A stretch of 64,000 nucleotides of DNA, taken from positions 1 through 64,000 of the forward strand of contig JAJTCO010000037.1 in NCBI GenBank assembly GCA_021323265.1, given 5' to 3'. The position numbers were made by a program, and so were the translations under genes. Positions 19,944-34,090 of this stretch are shown piece after piece; positions within the stretch are counted from its first letter, which is position 1; every line of letters begins with the position of its first letter. Source of the stretch: Pseudoduganella sp. Lineage in GTDB: Bacteria; Pseudomonadota; Gammaproteobacteria; Burkholderiales; Burkholderiaceae_D. The notes below the pieces were generated by a model. The model did no database searches. It saw only the letters and a program-made list of their open reading frames with translations, and was not told where the DNA came from.

Positions 19944-22592
19944 CTACCCAGATTCCCGCTGTACCCCACCCATTTTTTGCTGCCAGCGGCTCATGAGCTC
20001 GCAGCGGTTGCTGGCGCCCAGCTTGTCCAGCAGGGCCGAGACGTGGTGTTCCACCGTGCGCGGCGAGCGCACCAGCTGGCGCGCAATGTCGGCATTGCTC
20101 TGCCCGGCCAACAGCAGGTCGAGGATTTGCGCCTCGCGCCGCGTCAGCCCGTCCGGATGGCTGCGCGCCGCCTGGTAGGGACCGCGCCGCGCCTTGGGCA
20201 GCGCCTGGCCCATGCGGCGCGCCAGGGCGCGCGCCCGGGCGGCGGCGCTGCGGGCGCCGATCTGCTCGAACAGGGCCATGGCGCGCAGGGCAGCCGCGCC
20301 GGCGCCGCTGCCCTGTGCCCCGAGCAGGGCCAGGCCGGCCTCGAAGGGCAAGCCCAGCGCCAGCCATTGCGCGCTGGCAGCCGCGCATTGGCCCGCCAGT
20401 TCCGCCGCGATCGGTGGCGGCAGCGCGCTGCACGGCGCCGGCGCCAGGCCGGCCCGGTGCTGCCACAGCGCCACTTCGCCACGGTCCCACAGGTTGACCC
20501 CGGCCACCTCGTGCCGCGCCAGCGCCGCCAGCTGCGCGCGGCAGGCCGCCAAGTCGCCCGCGACCCAGGCCGTTTCGATCAGGCCCAGGCTCGTTTCCAC
20601 GATGCGCTGCGGCTCGCCCGTGGCCAGGGCGCCCTGCAGGGCTTGCTCCAGGTATTGCTGGCCGTCGGGCTTGCCGAGCCGGGCGCGCGTGCGGCCCAGC
20701 ACGCTGAGCGCCGGCAAGCGCATGACCAGCGTCAGGTCGGGCAACTGCAGCACGCCTTGTGCAATCTGTTCCGCTTCCAGCAGCCGGCCCTGGGCCATGC
20801 GCAGCTGCGCCTGCCAGCCGACCAGGTAATGGGTCCAGGCATCGAGGTCATGCTCGCTGTCGAAGGCAATGCCTTGCGTGACCACGTGCTCGGCCAGGGC
20901 AAAGCGCTTGGCCGTCACCGCGCACTCGGTCAGGTTGGTGTAGCAGCGCGCCGCGTGCTCGTGGTAGCCATACTGCAGCGCCAGGCGCAGGCTTTCCTCC
21001 AGCATGACCTGGCCTTCCGGCTCGCCGGCAAACAGGCGCGACGTGCCGATATTGTTCAAGGCATGCACGCGCGTTTCCGTATCGCCCAAGCTGATCGCCA
21101 GCGCCAGCGCGCGTTCACCCCAGGCAATGGCCGCGGCCGGATGGTCCTGCAGCATCTCGTGCTGGGAGCGCAGGCTGTAGGCCATGGCCAGCTCGCGGCT
21201 GTGCGGGAGCTGCTCCAGGGTGGCGATGGCCTGCATGCCGAAGCGGTCGGCCAGCGCCGCCTCGCCACGGTACCAGTGCAGGCGCGACAGCCAGCGCAGG
21301 TTGAAGCCGACCTTGTCTTCGCGCCCCAGCCCGCGCCACAGGGCGATGGCGCGGTGACGCGCCGCGATCACGCTGTCGTCGATGCGCACCAGGCCCGCCT
21401 CGTAGGACCATTCCTCGTACAGTTGCGCGGCCTCCGGCGCCGGCGTGGCATCGGACACGAAGCGCAGCGCCGCCGCCAGGTGCGAGGCCGCCTGCCGGTG
21501 CGCGCCCAGCCGTGCCGCCTCGTGCGCGGCGCGCGGCGCCAGGCGCAGCACGCGCAGCCCGTCGTGCGCCGCCGCGGCGTGGTGCACCAGGCGCGCCAGC
21601 TCGACCGGGCGCTGCGGCGGCGTGCGCGCGCCCAGCACGTCGCACACGCGCGCGTGCAGCTCGCGCAGGCGGGCCGGGGCGAGCTGGCTGGCCACTGCCA
21701 GGCGTGCCAGCTCATGGCGGAACATGAAGTGGCCGTTGCCAGTGGTTACCAGCAGGCCGCGCGCCGTGCAGCTGTCGCAGGCGGCCAGCGCCGGCGGCCC
21801 CAGCACGCCGGCCAGCAGCCAGTCCTCGCACGCCACCGGGCTCACGCTGAGCACTTCCAGCAGGGCGCGCTCGGCAGCGTCCAGGCGCGCCACGCGCGTC
21901 CACACCGCATCGCGCACGGACAGGGGCAGGCTGGCGTCCGCACGGTCGTCGGCAGCGGCCAGCAGTTCGGTGAGGAAGAAAGGATTGCCGGACGTGATGC
22001 GATACAGTTCATCCGCATCACGTCCGGCAGCTGTAGCAAGCCGCGCCACCGCGCGCGGCGACAAGGGCGCCAACGTCACGCGCTGCGTGCTGGCCGCCGG
22101 CAGGTCGCCCACCCAGCGCCAGAACGGGTGGCCGGCCGTCAGTTCGTCGCTGCGCACGCTGGCCAGCAGCAGCACGCGCATGCCGGCCACGCGCCGCGCC
22201 AGGTACTTCAGCAGGTCGAGCGTGGCCTGGTCGGCCCAGTGCACGTCCTCCACCACCAGCACCGTGGTGGCGGGCGCGCCGGCCAGCCAGGCCAGCAGCT
22301 CGGGGAACAGGCGCTCGCTGCCCGCCACGCCGTCGAGCAAGGCGGCCAGGCCGGCGCCGAGGCGGGGCGCCATGTCGCGCAAGGGGCCCAGCGCGCGCGG
22401 TGTGAACAAGTCTTCACAGCCGCCCTGCAGGACTTGATAACCGGGGCCCAGGCCGGCCGTGAATGCCTGCAGCAAACTCGACTTGCCCACGCCCGCCTCG
22501 CCCATCACCAGCACGCTAGCGCCCCGGCCGGCAGCGGCCTGGCGGGCCATTTCCCGCAATCGTTCCAGGGGTACATCACGCTCGATCAGCAT
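19944..22592 (-). CDS. Large MalT-like LuxR-family regulator with ATPase domain
   Basis: An 882-residue STAND-type regulator. The N-terminal NTPase has Walker A GEAGVGKSS (residues 31-39) and Walker B VLVVEDVHWAD. A long helical repeat region (TPR-like, about 330-780) follows. The last 65 residues are a LuxR helix-turn-helix: LTRREAQILDLLLAGQSNAD and SPRTVEHHVSALLDKLGASN. Such proteins bind an inducer and ATP, oligomerise and activate promoters. The ATG at 22592 is chosen because it opens the family-like LIERDVPLERL. It is convergent with the tRNA; no obvious target gene is adjacent except the glycan cluster upstream. Confidence 0.88.
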   Translation of the reverse strand: MLIERDVPLERLREMARQAAAGRGASVLVMGEAGVGKSSLLQAFTAGLGPGYQVLQGGCEDLFTPRALGPLRDMAPRLGAGLAALLDGVAGSERLFPELLAWLAGAPATTVLVVEDVHWADQATLDLLKYLARRVAGMRVLLLASVRSDELTAGHPFWRWVGDLPAASTQRVTLAPLSPRAVARLATAAGRDADELYRITSGNPFFLTELLAAADDRADASLPLSVRDAVWTRVARLDAAERALLEVLSVSPVACEDWLLAGVLGPPALAACDSCTARGLLVTTGNGHFMFRHELARLAVASQLAPARLRELHARVCDVLGARTPPQRPVELARLVHHAAAAHDGLRVLRLAPRAAHEAARLGAHRQAASHLAAALRFVSDATPAPEAAQLYEEWSYEAGLVRIDDSVIAARHRAIALWRGLGREDKVGFNLRWLSRLHWYRGEAALADRFGMQAIATLEQLPHSRELAMAYSLRSQHEMLQDHPAAAIAWGERALALAISLGDTETRVHALNNIGTSRLFAGEPEGQVMLEESLRLALQYGYHEHAARCYTNLTECAVTAKRFALAEHVVTQGIAFDSEHDLDAWTHYLVGWQAQLRMAQGRLLEAEQIAQGVLQLPDLTLVMRLPALSVLGRTRARLGKPDGQQYLEQALQGALATGEPQRIVETSLGLIETAWVAGDLAACRAQLAALARHEVAGVNLWDRGEVALWQHRAGLAPAPCSALPPPIAAELAGQCAAASAQWLALGLPFEAGLALLGAQGSGAGAAALRAMALFEQIGARSAAARARALARRMGQALPKARRGPYQAARSHPDGLTRREAQILDLLLAGQSNADIARQLVRSPRTVEHHVSALLDKLGASNRCELMSRWQQKMGGVQRESG

Positions 22593-22685
22593 GCTCGACT
22601 TTCGGCTACACCTAAACATTTAAGCAGCCGCACTCGCGAATGCAAGGCGTTTGTTCGGGCGCGCCGGCACAGCCGGACGGTACGC

Positions 22686-24590
22686 TCAGCGCGCCGCCCG
22701 CAGGCGCGCGCACGCGTGCAGATAGACCAGATGTCCGGCGCTGGAGACGAGCGCCACTTCGCCGCCCAGCTTGTGGCGCAGGACCACGAAGTCGAGTGCC
22801 GGGTCGGCGCATGCATGGGCCAGGCCGGCCCGCGATGGCGGCGGCAACTGCTCCACCACGCGCGACGTCTCGACCCGGCTGCGCAAGCGCACACTGTCGG
22901 CTACGCCCAGCCGCTCGAGCCGGGCCAGCCGGCGCCGGCCCTCCACGGCCGTGCCGCGGTTGAACACCATGCCCGCCATCTGGGTGTTGGAGGCGTAGTT
23001 GGCACGCTGCAGCAGGAACCAGGAGGCGCTCACGTCGTTCTGCCAGTACACCACCGCGCCCGGCGCAATCAGGGGCAGGAAGGCCTGGCGCACGGCGGCC
23101 TGGGCGGGCGCCGGCAGGCGCAGCGCGGCACTGGCGCGCGCCTGCGCCAGCGCCATGGCCGCGCCGCCGGCCAGCACCGCCAGCGCCAGCGCGCTGGCAG
23201 CCGCCAGCGCGCCGCGCCGCCCGCTGCCACCCACGCGCCAGACCAGCACCAGCAAGCCCACCCCCAGCAGCGCCGCCGCGCCGCGCTTGAGCAGGATGAA
23301 GAGCCACAGCGTGTCGCGCGAGGCAAGCGGGAAATCGTTGCCGAAGATCCCGCTCCAGGCCGGACCGGCGCCCAGCTCCAGCGGCAGCGCGCCGGCCAGC
23401 CCGGCCAGCACGAGCAGCGCCAGGCCGTATTCGCGCCGCGTCAGCTGGCGCGGCTGCGCGCGCTGTCCTTGCCAGCACAGCAGCGCCGCGGCCAGCATGC
23501 CGAGCAGGCCGCCGATGGTGTTGCGTGTCAGGATGGCAACGCAGAAGGCCAGCAGCAGCGCGCGCATCAGGCGTCCTTGCCGCCAGTAGCGCGGCCACAG
23601 GCAGGCCAGCGCCATGGCCGAAGCCAGTTGCACCAGCCACAGCACGCGCCAGGGCTGCGCCTGCATCAGCAGCTGGTTGTGCACCAGGCCCGTGCCGACC
23701 CAGCTGGCGAGCAGGCCCAGCGCGCCCGCCACTGCCACGCAGCCGAAAAAGCGCGCGCGCGGCGCCGGCAGCAGTCGCGCGGCAGCCAGCACCAGGCTGA
23801 AGGCCAGCGCCGTGCGGCTGCCCCACTCGGCCAGGCGCCAGCCGTCCCAGGCGACGGCCGGGGTCATGGCCACCACGTGCGCATACCATTCCGCGTCCAT
23901 CGTGCGCAGCAGGCCGTCAAAGGGCGCGATGCCGAGCCAGGCAGCGCCGCCGGCGGCGCCGATGCCGGATGCCAGCAGCAGCGCGGCAATGACCAGGCGG
24001 CGCCGGCCCTCGGCCAGGTACAGCACGCCGAACAGCGCCACCCCGGCCGTCATGAGCGGGTGCAGCAGCGCGCCCAGCGCCAGGGCCGGCAAGGCCCAGG
24101 CCCAGCGCCGGCGCACGGCGCAGCCCATGGCCAGCATGCCCAGTCCCTCGGCCAGCAGGCGCGGCGTGGGGAAGGCTTCGCCGATATTGAACATCGTGAT
24201 CATGGGGCCGTAGTCGGCCGGCAGCGCGACCAGCAGGGCCAGGCCGACCCAGAACGGCAAGCCGCGCAGGAAGGCGGCCAGCAGGAAGGCGGCCGCGCCG
24301 ACCCACAGCATGCTGCCCACGCCCTGCACCAGCATGGCGGCGGTGTCCAGGCCGCAGGCCGCGATCAAGGCCGCGTACAGGGGGCTAAAGAGCGTGAAGG
24401 CGTCCTGCGAGCCGTACAGGAAAAACAGGTCGCCGGCGAACTGCTGCGGCATCAGGCGGTGCAGCGCCTGCACCGCGTACAGGCGGCTGTCGTGCCACAG
24501 GCCGTCCCAGGGGTGGGTCGGCAACCAGAGCGCCAGCAGCACCAGGGCCGCCGGCACGGCGCGCCTGTCCCAGGACTGGCCGCGCAGCAT
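22686..24590 (-). CDS. Polytopic membrane protein of the glycan cluster
   Basis: A 634-residue protein with about a dozen hydrophobic helices in residues 1-480 and a C-terminal soluble part of about 150 residues. An early loop holds HPWDGLWHDSRLYAVQAL, with acidic residues after the first helix as in GT-C glycosyltransferases or flippase partners, but I do not recognise the family. It starts 2 bases after the gtrA stop, so it is co-transcribed with the glycan genes. A role in transferring or exporting the lipid-linked sugar is an inference from position. Confidence 0.78.
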   Translation of the reverse strand: MLRGQSWDRRAVPAALVLLALWLPTHPWDGLWHDSRLYAVQALHRLMPQQFAGDLFFLYGSQDAFTLFSPLYAALIAACGLDTAAMLVQGVGSMLWVGAAAFLLAAFLRGLPFWVGLALLVALPADYGPMITMFNIGEAFPTPRLLAEGLGMLAMGCAVRRRWAWALPALALGALLHPLMTAGVALFGVLYLAEGRRRLVIAALLLASGIGAAGGAAWLGIAPFDGLLRTMDAEWYAHVVAMTPAVAWDGWRLAEWGSRTALAFSLVLAAARLLPAPRARFFGCVAVAGALGLLASWVGTGLVHNQLLMQAQPWRVLWLVQLASAMALACLWPRYWRQGRLMRALLLAFCVAILTRNTIGGLLGMLAAALLCWQGQRAQPRQLTRREYGLALLVLAGLAGALPLELGAGPAWSGIFGNDFPLASRDTLWLFILLKRGAAALLGVGLLVLVWRVGGSGRRGALAAASALALAVLAGGAAMALAQARASAALRLPAPAQAAVRQAFLPLIAPGAVVYWQNDVSASWFLLQRANYASNTQMAGMVFNRGTAVEGRRRLARLERLGVADSVRLRSRVETSRVVEQLPPPSRAGLAHACADPALDFVVLRHKLGGEVALVSSAGHLVYLHACARLRAAR

Positions 24591-24592
24591 GG

Positions 24593-25024
24593 TCAGGCGC
24601 GGGCGCGGGCGGCCGAGAACAGCAGCATCTTGCGCGCGCCAAAGTTGAAGAACAGGATGCCTGCCGCCGCCACCAGCTTGGCCGCCATGTATGGCGTGCC
24701 GGCCGCCTCCACCAGCAGCGTGATGGCCAGGCCGTTCAGGAGCAGGCCGGCGATGCCGATCATGAAGAAGATGGCAAATTCACGCTCCCACTGCGCAATG
24801 CGGCGGAAGTCGAACACCCAGCGCACCGAGATCAGGTAGTTGACCACCATGCCCAGCAGGTAGGCCAGGCTGGCCGCGACCAGGTAGTGCAGCCCGGCGA
24901 AGTGCGCGAGCAGGAACAGCGCCAGGTAATCGACGCCGAACGCGGCGCCGCCCACGCACACATAGCGGATGAACTGGACCAGGCTGCTCGAAGCGTGCTG
25001 CCTGCCCAGGAGAGTCTTGAGCAT
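24593..25024 (-). CDS. GtrA family membrane protein
   Basis: A 143-residue protein with four transmembrane helices and the GtrA signatures FIRYVCVGGAAFGVDYLAL and LLGMVVNYLISVRWVF. GtrA proteins are thought to flip or bind polyprenyl-phosphate-linked sugars. It sits between the FAD oxidoreductase and the polytopic protein in the leftward glycan cluster. Full length for the family. Confidence 0.9.
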   Translation of the reverse strand: MLKTLLGRQHASSSLVQFIRYVCVGGAAFGVDYLALFLLAHFAGLHYLVAASLAYLLGMVVNYLISVRWVFDFRRIAQWEREFAIFFMIGIAGLLLNGLAITLLVEAAGTPYMAAKLVAAAGILFFNFGARKMLLFSAARARA

Positions 25025-25064
25025 GGGGCTTTCCTCCTATGGCGACCGGGGCGAACGGCGCCGG

Positions 25065-26627
25065 CTATTTCTTCTCTTCGTGGTAGTCGTCGTCGATGTT
25101 GACGTCCCACAGCGGGTCCTTGCTGCCGGTGCCGGCAGCAATCGCCTCCACCGCCAGCTTGGCCGTCAACATCGAATGGTCCTGGTTGTTATAGCGGTGC
25201 ATGCCGTTGCGCCCCACCAGGAACAGGTTGCTGATGGTGTCGGTGTAGCGGCGCACCACGTCGAAGCGGTCGTAGCTGCCGAAGTAGGCTGGATACGCCT
25301 TCGGCACCCGCACCACCGTGCCGTCCAGCACATGGGGCGTGGTCAGCATGCCGATCTTGGCCAGTTCGGCGGCGCCGAAGCGGATCATGGCCGCGTCGTC
25401 CATGCGCCACAGGTCGTCGTCCTCGTTGCAGAAGTATTCCAGGCCCAGCCACATGGTCGACTCGTCCTGGACCAGGTGCGGGCTCCAGTTGTTGAAGATT
25501 TGCAGGCGGCCGATGCGCACGTCCTTTTCCTGGATGTAGATCCAGTTGTCGGGCAGGGCCTGGCCTTCGGTGTTGAGCACGTCGGCCTTGCGCACCAGCA
25601 GGCCCACGGTCAGGAAGTCGCGGTACATCAGGCCGTCGGCCACTTGGCGCACTTCCGGCGGCACCTGGTTCATGCCCTGGATCAGTTCGCGCACCGGCAT
25701 GGTCGAGATCGCGTGGGCGCACTCCTGGCGGAAGGGCGCGCCGCTGACGCGGTCGGTGCCGCTCACGGCCAGCACCTTGCCGGCCGCCGTTTCCACGCCC
25801 GACACGGCCTGGTTGTAGCGGATTTCGCCGCCCCCTTCCGTGACCAGGCGCGCTACTTCCTGCCACATCTGGCCGGGGCCGAATTTCGGGTACAGGAACT
25901 GCTCGATCAGGCTCGTTTCCGTGCCCTTCTGCGCCACCCCGCCGCGGCGCTGGAACAGCTGGCGCACGGCGTGCCACAGGGCCTTGCGGATGTTCAATCC
26001 CTTGATGCGCTGCGCGCCCCAGTCGGCGCTGATCTGGTCGCAGGGAATGCCCCACACCTTGTGCGTGTAGTCCTTGAAGAACGTTTCATACAACTCGCGC
26101 CCGAAGCGGTTGATCATGAAGTCTTCCAGGTTGCGCTCCGGCGTGCGCGGGAACAGCGTGATCCAGCCGTAGGTGGCTGCCACCTTGGTCAGGCGCCATA
26201 GGCCCAGCTTGCTGGCCGTGGCGGCATTCATCTTGATCGGGTAGTCGAAGAAGCGGCGCAGGAAGAAGATGCGCGACAGGCGCGAGCGCACCAGCATGCG
26301 GCGGTCGTCGTCGCTCTCCTGCGCGCCGGCGGCCACCTGCACCGAGGTGGTCTTGTTCTGGTAGGTCAGGTCGAGCGAGGCGTGGGCGGCCGCGTCGATG
26401 GGCAGGATGTCCTGCCACCAGTTCATGACCCAGTCCGACTTGGAAAAGAAGCGGTGGCCGCCCAGGTCCATGCGGTTGCCGTTATGGCAGACGGTGCGGG
26501 AAATGCCGCCCACTTCGTTGCTGGCTTCCAGCACGATGGGGCGGATCTTGGTATGCCGGATCAGTTCCAGTGCCGCCGTCAAGCCTGCGGGACCGGCACC
26601 GATGATGACCGCGTATTGCTGCCCCAT
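25065..26627 (-). CDS. NAD(P)/FAD-dependent oxidoreductase of the glycan cluster
   Basis: A 520-residue flavoprotein. The N-terminal Rossmann motif is [15 protein letters not shown], followed by [12 protein letters not shown] and GGHRFFSK, which place it in the protoporphyrinogen oxidase / UDP-galactopyranose mutase superfamily (COG1232-like). The central [14 protein letters not shown] stretch is shared by homologues found in polysaccharide clusters. It could isomerise or oxidise a nucleotide or lipid-linked sugar; no experiment-based function is known to me. The ATG at 26627 begins directly at the flavin domain. Confidence 0.86.
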   Translation of the reverse strand: MGQQYAVIIGAGPAGLTAALELIRHTKIRPIVLEASNEVGGISRTVCHNGNRMDLGGHRFFSKSDWVMNWWQDILPIDAAAHASLDLTYQNKTTSVQVAAGAQESDDDRRMLVRSRLSRIFFLRRFFDYPIKMNAATASKLGLWRLTKVAATYGWITLFPRTPERNLEDFMINRFGRELYETFFKDYTHKVWGIPCDQISADWGAQRIKGLNIRKALWHAVRQLFQRRGGVAQKGTETSLIEQFLYPKFGPGQMWQEVARLVTEGGGEIRYNQAVSGVETAAGKVLAVSGTDRVSGAPFRQECAHAISTMPVRELIQGMNQVPPEVRQVADGLMYRDFLTVGLLVRKADVLNTEGQALPDNWIYIQEKDVRIGRLQIFNNWSPHLVQDESTMWLGLEYFCNEDDDLWRMDDAAMIRFGAAELAKIGMLTTPHVLDGTVVRVPKAYPAYFGSYDRFDVVRRYTDTISNLFLVGRNGMHRYNNQDHSMLTAKLAVEAIAAGTGSKDPLWDVNIDDDYHEEKK

Positions 26628-26778
26628 GTCAACGGTTCCTCTCGAATGGATAGTGAGCGCCGCTGCCCGGCGCCCGAAAATTTTACCGTGGGGCAACTGT
26701 AAACGCTACGACCATCGCGCACAGGTGTGGCGCGGAACCCGCACATTTCGCCAATCCTTAGAGATTTGTCAACGCTTG

Positions 26779-27891
26779 TTATTCCAGTAACTTGCGGTAC
26801 AGGGCGGCGTAGTTCTGCGCCATCCTTTCCGCCGTAAACAGCTCCCAGTAGCGCGCCTCGGCGCGCCGGCCCATGTCGGCCGCCTGCTGCGGGTTGTCCC
26901 ACAAGGTGCGCATGGCCTGCTCGAAGGCGGCCGGGTCGCTGGGCGGCACCACCAGGCCGGTTTCGTTGTCGATGTTGATGTAGGTGGTGCCGGTGCCGAT
27001 CTCGCTGGAGATCATCGGCTTGCCGTACATCGCGCCTTCCAGCAGCGAGATGCCGAAGGCTTCCGAGCGCAGGTGGGAGGGGAAGGCCATGGCGTAGCAC
27101 AGCTGGAGCAGGGCCACCTTGTCCTCCTCGTCCACCGCGCCGACGAACTGCACATGGTGCAGTCCCAGGCGCGCCGCGTGGGCCTTGAGCTCCTGCTCGA
27201 TCGGGCCGGCGCCGACGATCACCACCGGGTAATCGGTGCGCGCCACCGCGTCGAGCAGGATGTGCAGGCCCTTGTAATAGCGCAGCACGCCGACGAACAG
27301 GAAGAAGCGTTCGCCATTGGTGCGCGCGCGCCACTTCTCCAGCACTTCCGGGCGCGGCTCGACGTAGGTGGAGCGGTCCAGGCCGAAGGGGATGGTGCTG
27401 ACCTTGTCGCGGTAGCGGCCCAGCACTTCCGACGAGGCGAAGTAGTTGGGCGAGGTGGCGACGATGGCGTCCGCCCGGTGCAGGAAGCGGCGCTTAAGCG
27501 GCGCGTACACGCGCAGCAGCAGCTTCTGGCGCACGATGTCGGAATGGTAGGTCACCACGCTGGGCTTGTTCACGCGCGCCATGAAATGCGCCAGGTCCAT
27601 GAAGGGCCAGGGGAAGTGATAGTGGATCACGTCCGCTTCGCGCGCCAGGCGCGCCAGCTGGCGAATGGCCGAGAACGAGAACGCGTTGGAGGCGATTTCG
27701 AAGTCCAGCGGAACGCGGTGGACCTTGTGGCCTTCGATTTCAATGATCGCCGGTCCGCCGTTGCGGGTCAGGGTCAGCACTTCGTTGGTCACGCCCAGGC
27801 GCCCGGTGCCCACGCACATCTGGCGGATCACCTGTTCGATGCCGCCCCAGGAATCCGGGTAGTAGGTCTTGCAAAAATGTAGCACGCGCAT
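26779..27891 (-). CDS. Glycosyltransferase family 4
   Basis: A 370-residue GT-B enzyme. The N-terminus RVLHFCKTYYPDSWGGIEQVI is typical of GT4 mannosyl- or rhamnosyltransferases, and the nucleotide-sugar site appears as LFVGVLRYYKGLHILLDA and the EX7E-type stretch EAFGISLLEGAMYGKP. It lies 7 bases after the next glycosyltransferase gene. Given gmd and rmd upstream, GDP-D-rhamnose or GDP-mannose is the probable donor. Confidence 0.92.
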   Translation of the reverse strand: MRVLHFCKTYYPDSWGGIEQVIRQMCVGTGRLGVTNEVLTLTRNGGPAIIEIEGHKVHRVPLDFEIASNAFSFSAIRQLARLAREADVIHYHFPWPFMDLAHFMARVNKPSVVTYHSDIVRQKLLLRVYAPLKRRFLHRADAIVATSPNYFASSEVLGRYRDKVSTIPFGLDRSTYVEPRPEVLEKWRARTNGERFFLFVGVLRYYKGLHILLDAVARTDYPVVIVGAGPIEQELKAHAARLGLHHVQFVGAVDEEDKVALLQLCYAMAFPSHLRSEAFGISLLEGAMYGKPMISSEIGTGTTYINIDNETGLVVPPSDPAAFEQAMRTLWDNPQQAADMGRRAEARYWELFTAERMAQNYAALYRKLLE

Positions 27892-27898
27892 GGTGGAT

Positions 27899-29020
27899 CT
27901 ATTGCTTCAAAATGTTCTTGTACACGGCGGCGGTCTTGCGCGCCGTTTCACGCCAGGTCAGCTGCACGGCGCGCCGCTCGCCGGCGGCGATGCAGCGGGC
28001 GCGCAGCGCGTCGTCGCGCACGATGTCGAGCATGGCGCTGCCGATGGCCGGCACCGACAGCGGGTCCACCGCCAGCGCGGCGCCGGCGCACACTTCCGGC
28101 AGCGCGCTGCCGTTGCCGGCGATGACCGGCACGCGCGAGGCAAACGCCTCCACGATGGGAATGCCGAAGCCTTCGTGCAGCGAGGGAAACACCAGCGCGC
28201 CGGCGCCGGCATACAGGTGGCGCAGTTCGGCCTCGTCCGTGATCTGGTCGAGCCAGCGCACGTTCTCGCCGCGCTCGGCGGCAGCGCGCAACTGGCGCTG
28301 CAGGTCCGCGCTGCGCCAGCCCGGTCTGCCGACCACCACCAGCTTGCGCGCGGCGCGCACCACGGCGGGCAGGCCCAGGTAGGCCTGCAGGATGCGCTCG
28401 ACGTTCTTGCGCGGCTGCAGGGTGCCGACAAACAGGTAGTAACCCTGGCGCAGCCCGTGCCGCGCCAGCGTGGCGTCGCGCGCGGCCGCGGGCGGCGCCT
28501 CCAGCCAGGTCTCGTCCACGCCGTTGTGCACGACGCTGATGCGCCGCTCGTCCACGCCGAAGCACTGCACCAGCTCGGCCACCGCGAAGTGCGACACCGC
28601 GATCACGTGATCGGCCTTGCGCGCGGCCTTGGCCTGCAGCCAGTTCTTCAGTTGCCGCAAGCGCGGGTTGCACCAGTGCGGGTAGGCGATCGGCAGCGCG
28701 TCGTGCAAGGTGGCGACGATCGGCTTGTCCATGCGGATGATGCGGTAGTCGGTGGCGTGGAACAGGTCCACGTCCATGCGCTGCCGCACGAAGCGCGGCG
28801 TGGCCAGGTCGCGCAGCGTGGACAGGGGGAATGCGTGCGGCATGCGCCGTCCCACGCTTAGCGCCCCGGCCGGCCCGAAGGAGTACGGCTGCACCGCCAC
28901 GCCGGCGCCCGGCAAGGCGCCCAGCAGGGCTTTGCTGTAGACCCCGATGCCATCCAGGCGCCCCCCGGTCAGGCCAGGTTCAGTCGTCGTGGAGGACAGG
29001 CCGACGCGCAGCGCGCTCAC
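27899..29020 (-). CDS. Glycosyltransferase family 1/4 (mannosyltransferase-like)
   Basis: A 373-residue GT-B enzyme. Signatures are FHATDYRIIRM, ISVVHNGVDETWL, YYLFVGTLQPRKNVERIL and FPSLHEGFGIPIVEAFA, the last holding the two catalytic-site glutamates. The start is a GTG at 29020 that overlaps the rmd stop in GTGA, so it is translated by coupling. Homologues in common polysaccharide antigen clusters add D-rhamnose from GDP-D-rhamnose; that substrate is inferred from the neighbours. Confidence 0.9.
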   Translation of the reverse strand: MSALRVGLSSTTTEPGLTGGRLDGIGVYSKALLGALPGAGVAVQPYSFGPAGALSVGRRMPHAFPLSTLRDLATPRFVRQRMDVDLFHATDYRIIRMDKPIVATLHDALPIAYPHWCNPRLRQLKNWLQAKAARKADHVIAVSHFAVAELVQCFGVDERRISVVHNGVDETWLEAPPAAARDATLARHGLRQGYYLFVGTLQPRKNVERILQAYLGLPAVVRAARKLVVVGRPGWRSADLQRQLRAAAERGENVRWLDQITDEAELRHLYAGAGALVFPSLHEGFGIPIVEAFASRVPVIAGNGSALPEVCAGAALAVDPLSVPAIGSAMLDIVRDDALRARCIAAGERRAVQLTWRETARKTAAVYKNILKQ

Positions 29021-29958
29021 GCCTCGTACATCCACCGCAAGGTCTGCTCCAGGGGGAGCGGGTCGATGGCGCCCACCACGCCGGCCAGGCGGCGGTTGTC
29101 GCCGGTCAGGCGCACCACTTCGTTGGCGCGCACGAAGGCCGGATTGACGTGAACGTTGATCTGGTAGCCGGCGATGTCCTCCATCATGCGCAGCGCCTCG
29201 CCCAGCGAGTACGCCTTGCCGGAGCTGACGTTGAAGACCTGGCCGGCCGGCGCCGCGGCCAGCAGGTGGCGGTAGCTTGCCGCCACCACGCGCACATCGG
29301 AAAAATCGCGCCAGACGTGCAGGTTGCCCAGTTCGATGTCGCGCGCCCGGCGCCGGAAATGCGCGACGATCTTGGGCAGCAGGAAGTTCTCGGACTGGCC
29401 GACGCCGGTGTAGTTGAAGGGGCGCACCATGATGATGGGCAGCTTGTCCATCCACAGGCGGGCCGCGTACTCCATGGCCAGCTTGGAGACGGCGTAATCG
29501 TTCGCTGGCGAGGGCGGCACGTCCTCGTGCAGCACTTCGAGCTCGGAATTGCCGTAGATGTTCGCGCTCGAGGCCAGCAGCACGGCCGACGGCTTGCGCT
29601 CCAGGGCGGCCAGCGCTTCCAGCAGGTGGCGCGTGGCCACCACGTTGACCTTGTAGATCTGCTCGACGTCGCTGTGCTGCACGAAGGCGATGGCCGCCAG
29701 GTGCACCACCACGTCCGGCTGCACGGCGCGCACGGCGGCGGCGACGGCGGCGCGGTCGGTCAGGTCCACTTCCACGCTGCGGGCGCCGTCAGGCGCCGCG
29801 GCCGCGTGGCCTGGCGCGGCGGTGCCCACCACTTCATAGCCCGCCGCCGCCAGTTCGGCCGCGACGTAGTGGCCGGTGAAGCCGTGCAGGCCGGTCACCA
29901 GTGCGCGCTTGCCCGCGCCTTCGCGCGCCGGCGACAGCAATGCCAGGCTGTGCGCCAT
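29017..29958 (-). CDS. rmd: GDP-6-deoxy-D-mannose reductase (Rmd-like)
   Basis: A 313-residue short-chain dehydrogenase. The NAD(P) motif GLHGFTGHY lies in residues 23-31, and the catalytic YAVSK pair is in NDYAVSKLAMEYAAR. Following gmd by one base, it would reduce GDP-4-keto-6-deoxymannose to GDP-D-rhamnose. The alternative, GDP-fucose synthase, is a 3,5-epimerase as well and has a different length and motifs. The gene ends in a GTGA overlap with the next glycosyltransferase. Confidence 0.85.
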   Translation of the reverse strand: MAHSLALLSPAREGAGKRALVTGLHGFTGHYVAAELAAAGYEVVGTAAPGHAAAAPDGARSVEVDLTDRAAVAAAVRAVQPDVVVHLAAIAFVQHSDVEQIYKVNVVATRHLLEALAALERKPSAVLLASSANIYGNSELEVLHEDVPPSPANDYAVSKLAMEYAARLWMDKLPIIMVRPFNYTGVGQSENFLLPKIVAHFRRRARDIELGNLHVWRDFSDVRVVAASYRHLLAAAPAGQVFNVSSGKAYSLGEALRMMEDIAGYQINVHVNPAFVRANEVVRLTGDNRRLAGVVGAIDPLPLEQTLRWMYEA

Positions 29959-29959
29959 G

Positions 29960-31568
<1,609 letters not shown>

Positions 31569-31580
31569 GGGCGGCCCTCC

Positions 31581-33768
<2,188 letters not shown>

Positions 33769-34090
33769 GCTGTGCTGCCCCTTCTCTTGTGCTGTCCCGA
33801 AAGTGTCCGATTCTAGCAGACGAAAAGAATACGCAAACCTAGGTATTTTCACGAATGCCGAATTTTCATCGGTTATCGCGCCAGGATGCCACCACTCATT
33901 GCTCCATGGAAACGCAATTTTCTTCTACCACACTCTGTCGCCGCGATGACAATGCTGACTTGCGGCACGAAACCATAAAATCTTGTTGCGTCAAACCGCA
34001 AATAGTTGGAATATTTGGAACTAGCAACTTTACTTCTGGCATTTTCCTGCATAGACTGGGCTTACTGGCCCTTTACGGAAGGAATCAACC
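33769..34090. other. Spacer between maeB and the small ORF
   Basis: About 320 bases that are clearly lower in G+C than the surroundings and have no coding frame. On the minus strand TTGCGT and TAGAAT (near 33835 and 33815), with 15 bases between, could form a weak maeB promoter, and AGAAGGGG before 33768 is its ribosome site. The right half is AT-rich and should carry the promoter of the rightward genes. Confidence 0.5.

Noticed and set aside
19848-24839. A 1663-codon open frame on the plus strand across the tRNA, LuxR regulator and polytopic gene
   Set aside because: It has no recognisable domain, Gln/Arg/Ala-rich composition, and opposes three well-supported features.
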